A stretch of 58,260 nucleotides of DNA from CADEED01 sp035525785 (GTDB lineage: Bacteria > Pseudomonadota > Gammaproteobacteria > Steroidobacterales > Steroidobacteraceae). Every line of letters starts with the position of its first letter. Position 1 is the stretch's first letter. The notes beneath the pieces are model-generated. The model was given only the letters and a program-made list of their open reading frames with translations, had not been told where the DNA came from and ran no database searches. This document shows positions 36,437 through 44,765 of this stretch, piece after piece. The DNA is taken from the NCBI GenBank assembly GCA_035525785.1, contig DATLDQ010000130.1, positions 1-58,260 on the forward strand, given 5' to 3'. Both the position numbers and the translations under genes were made by a program.

Positions 36437-37833
36437 GTGCCAGCTCCCTTGCCTTCCAACGCCTTGTCCATGGACTCCAACTCGACACCGCGAGTTTCCG
36501 GGAATATCGCCAGCACGACGAAGAACTGCAACACCATGCAGATCGAAAAGAACACGAAAGGCAGCGCCTGGGTGTGCAACGCGATCATCGGGAAGGCCTG
36601 GGCGATGATGGCGTTCATTCCCCAATGGGTCGCGCTGCCCAACGCCTGTCCTCGGGAACGCACGGGAGTCGGGAATATCTCCGCCAGGTACACCCAGATC
36701 ACCGCGCCTTGCGAAAACGCGAAGAAGGCGATGAACGTGATGAGCATCGGCAGCAGGTACGGCTTGCCCTCGCCCGTGGCGAAGATCAGTGCGACGCCCG
36801 CCAGCGCCACTGCCGTGCCGATCGCCCCGATGAGCAGCAGCTTGCGGCGCCCGACCTTGTCGATCACGCGCAGGGCGATGACGGTCGCGATCAGGTTGGC
36901 CGCGCCGATGGCCACGGCCTGAAGATCATTGGACCAGCCAACGAATCCCGCGGCCGCGAAAATGTCGTTGAGGTAGTACAGGATCGCGTTGATGCCCGAC
37001 AGCTGGTTGAACATCGCCAGCAGGATGGCCAGGACGATCGGCTTGCGGTTCGCGGCCGAGAACAGTTTGAACGTCGACTCCCGGCGCGCATCGTCCGCGG
37101 CGCGCTCGAACTCCGCGAGTCTCGCCTCCACGTCGGCGACGCCGACCCGCGCGAGGCTGTCGCGAGCGTCGTCCTTGCGGCCGCGCATCGCAAGCCAGCG
37201 TGGGCTCTGCGGGATGTTGAAGATGAGCAGCGCGAACACCACCGCGGGCACCGCCGCGATGCCGAGCTTTATGCGCCACGCATCGTCGCCCGCGACGCCG
37301 GAAACGACCGCATTGCTGGCGAATGCCACGAGGATGCCGAGCACGATGTTGAACTGGAACAGCCCGGTCAGCGCACCGCGTCGCTCCGCGGGCGCAATCT
37401 CGGAGATGTACACGGGCGCCAATACCGAGGAAGCGCCGATCGCGAGACCGCCGATGAATCGGCACACGTAGAACGACTCGATGTTCCAGCACAGCGCGCA
37501 ACCCAGAGCCGACACCACGTACATGAAGCCGACTACCTTCAGCGTATCGCGCGAGCCATAGCGATCGCCCGGGATGCCGGCGACCAGCGCGCCGATCAAA
37601 GTGCCGACCAGCGCGCTCGCGACGGCGAAGCCATACCAGAACCCGCCTTTGGACAACTCGAACACCTTGCCGACGGATTCGGTGACACCGGATATCACCA
37701 CCGTGTCGAAGCCGAACAGCAGGCCGGCGAGACTCGCGGTGACCACTATTCCAAGATTTCCGTTGGCAAGATTTCCGTTGGCAAGATTTCCGTTGGCAAG
37801 ATTTCCTGAGCCCGGGTTCTTCGTCTGAGTCAT
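36433..37833 (-). CDS. MFS sugar porter (SP family)
   Basis: A 466-residue proton-coupled sugar transporter with about 12 helices. Family signatures are GFDTVVISGV in TM1, GDRYGSRD in the loop between TM2 and TM3, FIGGLAIGASSVLAPVYISE, PQSPRWLAMRGRKDDA, QLSGINAILYYLNDIF and FPTPVRSRGQALG. The N-terminal tail before TM1 holds a repeated Gly-Asn-Leu-Ala-Asn motif encoded by a 15-bp minisatellite. ATG 37833 is used; an upstream in-frame start would add eight residues. It is divergent from the GH2 gene and coupled to the SGNH gene. Glucose, xylose or another hexose could be the substrate. Confidence 0.92.
   Translation of the reverse strand: MTQTKNPGSGNLANGNLANGNLANGNLGIVVTASLAGLLFGFDTVVISGVTESVGKVFELSKGGFWYGFAVASALVGTLIGALVAGIPGDRYGSRDTLKVVGFMYVVSALGCALCWNIESFYVCRFIGGLAIGASSVLAPVYISEIAPAERRGALTGLFQFNIVLGILVAFASNAVVSGVAGDDAWRIKLGIAAVPAVVFALLIFNIPQSPRWLAMRGRKDDARDSLARVGVADVEARLAEFERAADDARRESTFKLFSAANRKPIVLAILLAMFNQLSGINAILYYLNDIFAAAGFVGWSNDLQAVAIGAANLIATVIALRVIDKVGRRKLLLIGAIGTAVALAGVALIFATGEGKPYLLPMLITFIAFFAFSQGAVIWVYLAEIFPTPVRSRGQALGSATHWGMNAIIAQAFPMIALHTQALPFVFFSICMVLQFFVVLAIFPETRGVELESMDKALEGKGAGT
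37756..37800. repeat. 15-bp minisatellite in the MFS sugar porter gene
   Basis: Three perfect tandem copies of ATTTCCGTTGGCAAG (plus strand) with partial copies on both sides (CCAAG at 37751, ATTTCC at 37801). Read on the minus strand it encodes repeated Asn-Leu-Ala-Asn-Gly just before TM1. The unit is a multiple of three, so copy-number change alters length without breaking the frame. Confidence 0.95.
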
Positions 37834-37931
37834 CGCTATCCCCCTTTTTTCGAGCATATATAAGAAGAGTGCCCGCCTATTAATGCAAGATGTTTTAGTT
37901 ATAGTAGGGCATCGTCCTTGGGGGAGGAAAT

Positions 37932-40900
37932 ATGCGGAAGCGTTTCGCCGCGCGTGCTCGCGCGCTTTTCAATCAGGTCTCGCTCCTAACAATCCTGGGC
38001 GCGCTGGCCACGGTCTCTTCCGCGCAGGGCTCCTCGCAGGCGGCAAGCGACGCGACCGGGCCTTACAACGTCACCATCCTCGAAGGGGGAGACGGCCTGG
38101 CGCGCAAGCTTCCGGACGGTACGGCTTCGCTCGCGGCAGGTGGCAGCTGGTCGATGACGGGCTGGGTGAACCCGAAACGCAACCAGGACAAGGCCGCGGT
38201 GTTGTTCGGCGTGGGCAGTTCGGCCGAGTCGGCGCGCGCGCTCATGATCGTCGGCGGCAAATTCATGCTGTTCGCGGATGGCCGCGCCGTGGAGAGCGGC
38301 ACCGAAGTGCCCGCCGGTAGATGGACTGCCATCGGCGCCGCCTTCGACGGCAAGCGCGCGCGGCTCTACGTCAATGGCAACGAAGTCGGCGGCGATGAAC
38401 TGGCCAGCGGCACCGTGACCGGCGACCTGTTCGTCGCACCCGTGGTCGACAGACCCGACGCCGAACACTTCGGCGGGCAGATGGCCGGCATGAAGTGGCA
38501 CGAACGAGCGCTCGATGCGAAACAGATGCAGGCGTTGTTCGCCGCGCGCCCGAACTTCGACGTCGTGGTGTTCCACGAAGTCGGCGGACACTGGCCATGG
38601 CAGGTGAAGCAATGGCGTGGCCTGCAGGAACCCCAGGATGCGTGGACGCTGCCCGCGGGCCGGGCGCCCTTCAGCAAGGGCGTAGCGAAGACGCTGCTGC
38701 CGCAATCTGAACTGCGCGTCGTGGACGCGCAGACCTGGGCGCTGAATCGCTGGCGCCTCGCCGAGGCGCCAACGGTACGTGACAGCGCGGCAGAAATATC
38801 GCGCACCAGCTTCGCGGATGCGTCGTGGTACCCGGCCACCGTGCCGGGCACCGTGCTCACCACGCTCATCGATCGCGGCGTGTACCCGGACTACGACTAC
38901 GGACTGAACAACATGGCGATACCCGAAAGCCTGGCGCGCCAGAGCTATTGGTATCGCACAGCCTTCGACGCGCCGGAGAGCCTCGAGGGTAAACAGCTCA
39001 CGCTCACGTTCAAGGGCATCAACTACGCGGCCGAAGTATGGGTGAATGGCGGACGCGTCGGCGACATCCGCGGTGCGTTCATCCGCGGCGTGTTCGACGT
39101 CACGGGCCGTATCCAGGCGGGCAAGCGCAATGCCATCGCCGTGCGCGTCTCGCCGCCGCCGCATCCGGGCATTCCGCACGAGGAGTCGATTTCGGCCGGC
39201 CCGGGCGAGAACGGGGGCTGGGTGGCACTCGATGGCCCGACGTTCGCCGCTGCCGAAGGCTGGGACTGGATCCCGGGCATCCGCGACCGCAACACCGGCA
39301 TCTGGCAGGACGTCGAGCTCAGCGCGAGCGGGCGCGTGCGGCTCCTCGATGCGCAGGTCATCACCACGTTGCCGCTGCCGAAGACCGACAGCGCCGACGT
39401 GGCCATCGTCGTGCCGCTAGATAGCTCGCACATCGCGCCCGTGGAAGTCACGGTGAATGCGCGTTTCGGCGACGTGTCGGTGACGAAGACAGCGTCGGTG
39501 AATCCGGGCCGTACGGAGTTGCGTTTCACTTCGGCCGAGTTCCCGCAGCTGCACGTGCAGAACCCCAGGTTGTGGTGGCCGAATGGCTACGGCAAACCCG
39601 AGCTGCATACGCTGAAGCTCGATGTCGCCGATCGCGGCCGGCCTTCCGACAGCAAGTCCGTGCGCTTCGGCATGCGCCAGGTCACGTACGATTTCTCGCT
39701 GTTCGACGGCGATGGCCGGCTACGGCGAGTCACCGTCGACGTGCAAGCCGGCAGCGCGCGCGGCGAACGGCTCATCGACAACACACACGAGAAGATCAAG
39801 AAGTCACCGCGTGGCTGGGCCGCATCGCTGACGCCGGCCGGCGAGAAATCGCCCGCGGTCACCGAATCGCGTGACCCGCTCGACTACCCGCATCTCACGC
39901 TGCGCGTGAATGGCGTGCGCATCCTCGCGCGCGGCGGCAACTGGGGCATGGATGATTCGCGCAAGCGCATCCAGCGCGAACGGCTCGAGCCCTACTTCCG
40001 GCTGCAGCGTGACGCCAACCTCAACATCATCCGCAACTGGATGGGCACGAACACCGAGGACGTGTTCTACGACCTCTGCGATGAGTACGGAATGATGGTG
40101 CTCAACGACTTCTGGGCATCCACGCAGGACTTCCAGGTCGAGCCGCAGGATCCGCAGCTGTTCCTGCAGAACGCCGTGGATACCGTGCAGAGGTATCGCA
40201 ATCACCCGTCGATCGTGCTGTGGTTCGGCCGCAATGAAGGCGTGCCGCAACCCATCCTCAATGAAGGGCTCGGCGACGTCGTCGCGAAGTACGACGGCAC
40301 GCGGCATTTCACCGGCAGCTCGAACATGGTGAACCTGCAGGGGTCCGGGCCGTATAACTACCGGCCGCCCGCCGGCTACTTCACCGATCTCGCGAGCGGA
40401 TTCAGTGTCGAGACCGGCACGCCTTCGCTCGCCACCCTCGAAGCCATCGAGGCGATGGTGCCAAAGGAAGATCGCTGGCCGCTGTCCGACACCATCGCAT
40501 ACCACGACTGGCATTTCGGCGGCAACGGCGACGTCAAGACGTTCATGGAGACGCTGGCGCGGCGCTTCGGCGCAGGCACCAGTCTCGCGGACTTCGAGCG
40601 CAAGGCGCAGCTCATGAACTACGAGACGTATCGCGCGGTTTTCGAGGGCCTGCAGGCCCACATGTGGACGAAGAACTCCGGCCGCTTGCTATGGATGACC
40701 CACCCGGCCTGGCCCAGCAATCACTGGCAGATCTATACGCACGACTACGACACGCATGCGGCGTATTACGGCGTGAAGAAGGCCACCGAGCCCCTGCACG
40801 CGCAGATGAACCTGCCCGATCTCGACGTGAGCGTGATCAACACGACGCTGCAGCCACGTGACGGCTTGAAGCTGCGCACGCGGGCGCTAACGCTCGACGG

Positions 40901-41423
40901 CCGAACGCTCGTGGACCGCATGGACACCGTGACTGCCGCGGCCAACGACATCACGGCGCTGCCGCGCATGGACCTCGCGGCCCAGGTGCGGGCCGAGGGC
41001 ATGGTCATCGTCGCGCTCGAGTTGCGTGACGCCTCTGACCAGCCGATTTCGCAGAACACCTACCTTCAGGGTGCCGACGACGCGAGCTATCGCAAGCTCG
41101 GCGACCTGGGGGAGCAGCGCGCGAACGTGAGCGCCACGCAAGTGGTCGGAGGTGACGAAAGCACGGTGTTCGTGCAGCTCGAGAACCGAGGCAAGCAGGC
41201 GCTGGTAGCCATCAAGATGACGCTCGTGGATCACATGGGCACGCGCATCCTGCCGGCGCGATACACCGACAACTATGTGACATTGCTGCCGGGCGAATCG
41301 CGGCGCGTGGAGATCGCGTATCCGTCGAAGCTGGGACCAAGAGCCAGCGTCAACATCCGCGGCTGGAACGTGAAGCCGGCGTCGGTGCGAATCGCCGCTC
41401 GGCGCGCCGAGCCGATGCAGTAA
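37932..41423 (+). CDS. Large exported glycoside hydrolase family 2 enzyme with N-terminal LamG-like domain
   Basis: An 1163-residue protein with a signal peptide (about 1-31, ending TVSSAQ). Residues about 45-205 look like a LamG/concanavalin-type binding domain (GSWSMTGWVNPKRNQDKAAV, AGRWTAIGAAFDGKRARLYV). A GH2 region follows: sugar-binding domain from about 270 (WYPATVPGTVLTTLIDRGVY), then immunoglobulin-like and TIM-barrel parts. Glu769 in WFGRNEGVP is the acid/base. Glu827 in FSVETGTPS is the probable nucleophile. The layout resembles beta-mannosidases and exo-beta-D-glucosaminidases more than beta-galactosidases. GGGAGGAA precedes the ATG. It is divergent from the MFS porter across a 98-nt AT-rich region. 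Confidence 0.88.
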   Translation: MRKRFAARARALFNQVSLLTILGALATVSSAQGSSQAASDATGPYNVTILEGGDGLARKLPDGTASLAAGGSWSMTGWVNPKRNQDKAAVLFGVGSSAESARALMIVGGKFMLFADGRAVESGTEVPAGRWTAIGAAFDGKRARLYVNGNEVGGDELASGTVTGDLFVAPVVDRPDAEHFGGQMAGMKWHERALDAKQMQALFAARPNFDVVVFHEVGGHWPWQVKQWRGLQEPQDAWTLPAGRAPFSKGVAKTLLPQSELRVVDAQTWALNRWRLAEAPTVRDSAAEISRTSFADASWYPATVPGTVLTTLIDRGVYPDYDYGLNNMAIPESLARQSYWYRTAFDAPESLEGKQLTLTFKGINYAAEVWVNGGRVGDIRGAFIRGVFDVTGRIQAGKRNAIAVRVSPPPHPGIPHEESISAGPGENGGWVALDGPTFAAAEGWDWIPGIRDRNTGIWQDVELSASGRVRLLDAQVITTLPLPKTDSADVAIVVPLDSSHIAPVEVTVNARFGDVSVTKTASVNPGRTELRFTSAEFPQLHVQNPRLWWPNGYGKPELHTLKLDVADRGRPSDSKSVRFGMRQVTYDFSLFDGDGRLRRVTVDVQAGSARGERLIDNTHEKIKKSPRGWAASLTPAGEKSPAVTESRDPLDYPHLTLRVNGVRILARGGNWGMDDSRKRIQRERLEPYFRLQRDANLNIIRNWMGTNTEDVFYDLCDEYGMMVLNDFWASTQDFQVEPQDPQLFLQNAVDTVQRYRNHPSIVLWFGRNEGVPQPILNEGLGDVVAKYDGTRHFTGSSNMVNLQGSGPYNYRPPAGYFTDLASGFSVETGTPSLATLEAIEAMVPKEDRWPLSDTIAYHDWHFGGNGDVKTFMETLARRFGAGTSLADFERKAQLMNYETYRAVFEGLQAHMWTKNSGRLLWMTHPAWPSNHWQIYTHDYDTHAAYYGVKKATEPLHAQMNLPDLDVSVINTTLQPRDGLKLRTRALTLDGRTLVDRMDTVTAAANDITALPRMDLAAQVRAEGMVIVALELRDASDQPISQNTYLQGADDASYRKLGDLGEQRANVSATQVVGGDESTVFVQLENRGKQALVAIKMTLVDHMGTRILPARYTDNYVTLLPGESRRVEIAYPSKLGPRASVNIRGWNVKPASVRIAARRAEPMQ

Positions 41424-41452
41424 CGCCGGCACACTTCTTCACAAAGGCCCGG

Positions 41453-41483
41453 CCCCGATTTCTATGAATCGGGGTCCGACCCC
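41453..41483. repeat. Second-family REP-like palindromes
   Basis: CCCCGATT (41453-41460) pairs with AATCGGGG (41467-41474). Overlapping it, GGGGTC (41471-41476) pairs with GACCCC (41478-41483). The sequence resembles palindromes mobilised by RAYT transposases in other proteobacteria and differs from the GGGGACAG family elsewhere in the window. It lies directly upstream of the ECF sigma gene, where a -35 element would be. Confidence 0.7.
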
Positions 41484-41485
41484 AT

Positions 41486-41491
41486 TATTCT
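41486..41491 (+). promoter_or_regulatory. Candidate -10 box of a leaderless promoter
   Basis: TATTCT ends exactly 6 nt before the ATG at 41498 of the ECF sigma gene. No ribosome site is visible between. The REP-like palindrome occupies the -35 region. Confidence 0.4.
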
Positions 41492-41497
41492 TCGCGG

Positions 41498-42760
41498 ATG
41501 CCAGCTGCCGAGATTGCCCGCGTAAAGAAAGAGATCGACGCGCTCTACCGCAAGGAGTCGCGGCGAATCTTCGCCACCCTCATCCGCCTGCTCGGTGACT
41601 TCGACCGCGCCGAGGAAGCGGTGAGCGATGCGTTCCGCGCCGCCATGGAGAAGTGGCCCATCGAGGGACTGCCGCAAAACCCGGTTGCCTGGCTGGTATC
41701 CGCCGGGCGATTCAAATCCATCGACAAGCAGCGCCGCGACAAGCGCTTCGACCATCTCGAGGATCGCCCGGACGTCGCGGAGGCGATGAGCGACGGCGCG
41801 ACGCCGCTCGACGAGCAGGAGCTGCTCGAGGACGACCGCCTGCGCCTGGTGTTCACCTGCTGCCATCCCGCGCTCGCGCCGGACGCGCAGGTCGCGCTCA
41901 CGCTGCGCGAAGTCTGCGGCCTCACTACCGAGGAAATCGCCTCGGCTTTCCTGACGCCGGCGCCGACGCTCGCACAGCGCATCGTGCGCGCGAAGAACAA
42001 GATCCGCGACGCCAACATCCCGTACGAGGTGCCGGCGCGCGAGCAGCTGGCCGAGAGACTCGAGAGCGTGTTGCGCGTGGTGTATCTCGTGTTCAACGAG
42101 GGCTACTCGGCGAGCAGCGGCGACTCGGCCACTCGCGCCGACCTGTCGGCGGAAGCGATCCGGCTCGGCCGGCTGATCCTGCAGCTGCTGCCCGAGGCCG
42201 AGGTGCGCGGACTGCTGGCGCTGATGCTGCTGCATGAGTCACGGCGCGAATCGCGCGCCACGGAGGACGGCGAGCTCATCCTGCTCGACGAGCAGGACCG
42301 CAGCCGCTGGGACCGCGCGCTCATCGACGAAGGTGTCTCGCTGGTGCGCGCGGCGTTCTCGGCGCAGGAGATTGGCCCGTACGCCGTGCAATCCGCAATA
42401 GCGGCGGTGCATGCCGAAGCGCCGAGCGCCGAGTCCACGGACTGGAACGAGATCGTGGGGCTGTACGACCTGTTGTTGCGGATCACGCCCTCGCCCGTCA
42501 TCCAGCTGAACCGGAGCGTGGCCGTCGCCATGCGCGACGGGCCCGAGGCGGGTCTCGGTGACCTCGACCGGCTGCTGGCCGGCGGCGAACTCGACAAGTA
42601 CCAGCTCGCCCACGCCGCGCGCGCGGACTTTTGCCGGCGGCTCGGTCGCCACGCGGAGGCACGCGTGTCCTACGAGCGCGCCATCAAGCTCACCGCCCAG
42701 GGCCCCGCCCGGCGTTTCCTCGAGAAGCGGCTCGCGGCTTTGCCGGTTGTTGTCGGGTGA
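41498..42760 (+). CDS. ECF42-type RNA polymerase sigma factor with C-terminal extension
   Basis: A 420-residue sigma factor. Region sigma2 (about residues 15-85) has LLGDFDRAEEAVSDAFRAAM and PVAWLVSAGRFKSIDKQRR. Region sigma4 (about 120-175) has VALTLREVCGLTTEEIASAF. A C-terminal helical extension of some 230 residues follows (GYSASSGDSATRADLSAEAI, SPVIQLNRSVAVAMRDGPEA), which is TPR/SnoaL-like in ECF42 members and needed for their activity. No anti-sigma gene is adjacent. The downstream gene encodes the DGPF protein typical of ECF42 loci, with a matching promoter. The role of ECF42 systems is still unclear. Confidence 0.92.
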   Translation: MPAAEIARVKKEIDALYRKESRRIFATLIRLLGDFDRAEEAVSDAFRAAMEKWPIEGLPQNPVAWLVSAGRFKSIDKQRRDKRFDHLEDRPDVAEAMSDGATPLDEQELLEDDRLRLVFTCCHPALAPDAQVALTLREVCGLTTEEIASAFLTPAPTLAQRIVRAKNKIRDANIPYEVPAREQLAERLESVLRVVYLVFNEGYSASSGDSATRADLSAEAIRLGRLILQLLPEAEVRGLLALMLLHESRRESRATEDGELILLDEQDRSRWDRALIDEGVSLVRAAFSAQEIGPYAVQSAIAAVHAEAPSAESTDWNEIVGLYDLLLRITPSPVIQLNRSVAVAMRDGPEAGLGDLDRLLAGGELDKYQLAHAARADFCRRLGRHAEARVSYERAIKLTAQGPARRFLEKRLAALPVVVG

Positions 42761-42765
42761 GGAAA

Positions 42766-42840
42766 CTGGGGAAAATGGCGGGCGATCATCTAACCGGCTG
42801 ATCAATCGGCGCTTTTTTCGCAGCTTCCCGTTTTCCCCAG
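42766..42840. promoter_or_regulatory. Long imperfect inverted repeat between the sigma factor and DGPF genes
   Basis: CTGGGGAAAATGGCGGG at 42766-42782 pairs, with a 3-nt bulge, with CCCGTTTTCCCCAG at 42827-42840. Inside the loop a TGATCA-centred dyad is followed by T6. It may act as an attenuator or terminator that separates the sigma gene from its target promoter. Confidence 0.4.
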
Positions 42841-42854
42841 CTGACACCATGGGC

Positions 42855-42881
42855 TGTCGAAAACGCGACCGGCCGTTCGAC
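42855..42881 (+). promoter_or_regulatory. ECF42-type promoter of the DGPF gene
   Basis: TGTCGA (42855-42860), 17 nt, then CGAC (42878-42881). This agrees with the reported ECF42 target motif (TGTCGA at -35, CGAC-like at -10). It lies 27 nt upstream of the GTG start of the DGPF gene, so the upstream sigma factor should drive it. Confidence 0.7.
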
Positions 42882-42908
42882 AACTTATCAACGCGCAAGG
42901 AGACCGCC

Positions 42909-43289
42909 GTGAAATACCTCTGCCTCGTGTATCTCTCGCCCGAACACTGGAGCTCGGCTCCGGATGAGGCCTGCTTCGCCTGCTCGCAGGAGATGGCGGC
43001 CAGTGGTCACTTCATCGATGGCGCGCCACTGCACCCGGTGCACACGGCGACCACCGTTCGCGTGCGCAACGGTCGCGCCACGATCACCGACGGCCCATTC
43101 GCCGAGACCAAGGAAGCGCTCGCCGGCTTCTATCTGATCGAAGCGCGCGATCTCAACGAAGCCATCCAGCTCGCATCGAAAATACCGCCCGCCAAGTACG
43201 GCAGCATCGAGATACGCCCGACGCGTGAGCTGGTCGTCGACTCACAGAAGGCGGATCCGCAGAAACTCGCCGCCGCCGCCGCGCCCTGA
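42909..43289 (+). CDS. DGPF/YCII-domain protein, ECF42 partner
   Basis: A 126-residue alpha-beta protein of the YCII superfamily. VKYLCLVYLSPEHW opens the fold, and ITDGPFAETKEALAGFYLIE carries the Asp-Gly-Pro-Phe signature that names the family. Such proteins are genetically tied to ECF42 sigma factors; their chemistry is unknown. The start is GTG at 42909, supported by AAGGAG at 42897-42902 and by similarity beginning at that codon. It is driven by the TGTCGA/CGAC promoter upstream and followed 26 nt later by a VOC protein gene. Confidence 0.88.
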   Translation: MKYLCLVYLSPEHWSSAPDEACFACSQEMAASGHFIDGAPLHPVHTATTVRVRNGRATITDGPFAETKEALAGFYLIEARDLNEAIQLASKIPPAKYGSIEIRPTRELVVDSQKADPQKLAAAAAP

Positions 43290-43315
43290 CACCATCGAAG
43301 CCCGAGGACCCGCCC

Positions 43316-43729
43316 ATGCATTCGCAGATTTTCGTCAACCTGCCCGTCAAGGACCTGAAGCGCTCCGTCGACTTCTTCACGAAGCTGGGCTACACGTTCA
43401 ACCCGCAATTCACCGACGACAATGCGACCTGCATGATCCTCGGCGACAATCTGTTCGCCATGCTGCTCACCGAGAAGTTCTTCGGCAGTTTCACCAGCAA
43501 GGCGATCGTCGATACCAGCAAGGCCACCGAGACGCTCACGTGCCTGTCGTGCAACAGCAAGCAGGAGATCGACGACCTGGTCGCGAAGGCCCGGGCCGGG
43601 GGCGCCAAAGTGCCGCGCACCGCGCAGGATCACGGCTTCATGTATGCGCACGGTTACGAGGATCTCGACGGCCACACCTGGGAGCTGGTGTACATGTCCG
43701 GCGCGCCGGTCGAGCATCTCGACAAGTAG
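43316..43729 (+). CDS. VOC-superfamily (glyoxalase/bleomycin-resistance type) protein
   Basis: A 137-residue protein with the paired beta-alpha-beta-beta-beta folds of the VOC superfamily: QIFVNLPVKDLKRSVDFFTK at the start and GHTWELVYM at the end. It resembles the PhnB/extradiol-like small glyoxalase proteins of unknown substrate that often accompany DGPF genes. Metal ligands cannot be assigned confidently; the Glu in WELVYM is one candidate. GAGGA precedes the ATG. The 26-nt spacing suggests co-transcription with the DGPF gene under ECF42 control. Confidence 0.85.
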   Translation: MHSQIFVNLPVKDLKRSVDFFTKLGYTFNPQFTDDNATCMILGDNLFAMLLTEKFFGSFTSKAIVDTSKATETLTCLSCNSKQEIDDLVAKARAGGAKVPRTAQDHGFMYAHGYEDLDGHTWELVYMSGAPVEHLDK

Positions 43730-43779
43730 TTGGGCCGCGGGCGCGGCTCTCGAGCACACCGAATATGTGATGCGCGTCG

Positions 43780-43807
43780 GCACCGCGGCCAGCCTTTGCC
43801 GCGGTGC
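43780..43807. promoter_or_regulatory. GC-rich hairpin after the VOC gene
   Basis: GCACCGCGG (43780-43788) pairs perfectly with CCGCGGTGC (43799-43807) around a 10-nt loop. No T-run follows, so it is not a standard intrinsic terminator. It may end or stabilise the ECF42-controlled transcript before the HDOD gene. Confidence 0.4.
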
Positions 43808-43880
43808 TTCAAGGGACTCGGGGGGCGGCCGTTAACGGTTCGGGCCACTCCTTCGAACAAGTCCACTCCAACGACGCGCC

Positions 43881-44765
43881 ATGAACCAACCTGCCCGGCC
43901 TCAAGACCCGGAACTCGACCGCATCCTCCACGCGGCGATGACCGACGATTCCCTCGAGCTGCCGCCACCGCCGCAGGTAGCCGTGGAAGTGCAGCGCCTC
44001 ACGCGTTCCGAAGTCGAGGATGATGCGAAGCTCGCCGCCAATTCCGCCGAACTCGCGAACCTCATCCAGCGCGACGTAGCCCTGGCGGGCCAGGTCATGC
44101 GCGTCGCCAACTCCGCGCTGTACGCGCGGCGCACCCCCGTGGTCACGCTGCCGCAGGCCATCGCGTGGCTGGGCATGCGCGAGATCCGCACCATCACGTT
44201 TTCCGCCGCCGTGCAGAGCCAGGTCTTCGCGTCCACCTACTTCCGCAAGGAGATGACGGAGCTTTGGCGCGAGTCGGTCATCACCGCGCTGTTCGCCCAG
44301 GAAGTGGCGCGCCTCAAGCGCCGCAACGTGGAGGCCGCCTACCTGTGCGGATTGCTCCACCGCGTGGGCCATGCCGTGGTACTGGCGCGCGTCGGCAGCG
44401 CGGCGCTCAAGAACCGGCTGACGCCCGACGTCGCGCAGATCATGCCCTTCGCGCACAAGCACGAGGCGCGCGTCGGCACGTTGCTCGCCGCGTGCTGGAA
44501 CCTGCCGCCAGCGGTGAGCGCAGCCATTGCGCACTGGCGCGATCCGCAGGAAGCCAACGAACACCGCACCGAGGTCATGGAGGTGGCGCTGGCCCGCCAG
44601 ATTTCCGACGAGCTGCGCACGCCGGGCGCCGGCGGCGAGCTGCCCGATTCCATGCTCGGGCCCGTCTCGCTCTGGATGGACGAGCTGTCCATCTACCCGG
44701 ACGAGCTGTTCACCATCATGGCGCAGCGCGCCGCGATTTACGCCACCGCCGAAAGCTTCTCATGA
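43881..44765 (+). CDS. HDOD-domain protein
   Basis: A 294-residue protein with an HDOD domain at about residues 30-240: LPPPPQVAVEVQRL, the phase of IQRDVALAGQVMRVANSALY, LPQAIAWLGMREIRTI and LLHRVGHAVVLARVG. HDOD proteins are non-catalytic HD-like signalling scaffolds involved in nucleotide second-messenger and stress circuits. There is no attached GGDEF, EAL or receiver domain. Its stop overlaps the start of the transhydrogenase gene (ATGA), so the two are co-translated. Confidence 0.88.
   Translation: MNQPARPQDPELDRILHAAMTDDSLELPPPPQVAVEVQRLTRSEVEDDAKLAANSAELANLIQRDVALAGQVMRVANSALYARRTPVVTLPQAIAWLGMREIRTITFSAAVQSQVFASTYFRKEMTELWRESVITALFAQEVARLKRRNVEAAYLCGLLHRVGHAVVLARVGSAALKNRLTPDVAQIMPFAHKHEARVGTLLAACWNLPPAVSAAIAHWRDPQEANEHRTEVMEVALARQISDELRTPGAGGELPDSMLGPVSLWMDELSIYPDELFTIMAQRAAIYATAESFS

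Noticed and set aside
35628..36488. 286-codon frame overlapping the SGNH gene on the same strand
   Set aside because: Frame-shifted shadow; only the other frame carries the Tat signal and the four SGNH blocks.
37756..37800. Possible CRISPR-like tandem repeat
   Set aside because: Units are 15 bp, directly adjacent without spacers, and read as codons of the MFS porter.
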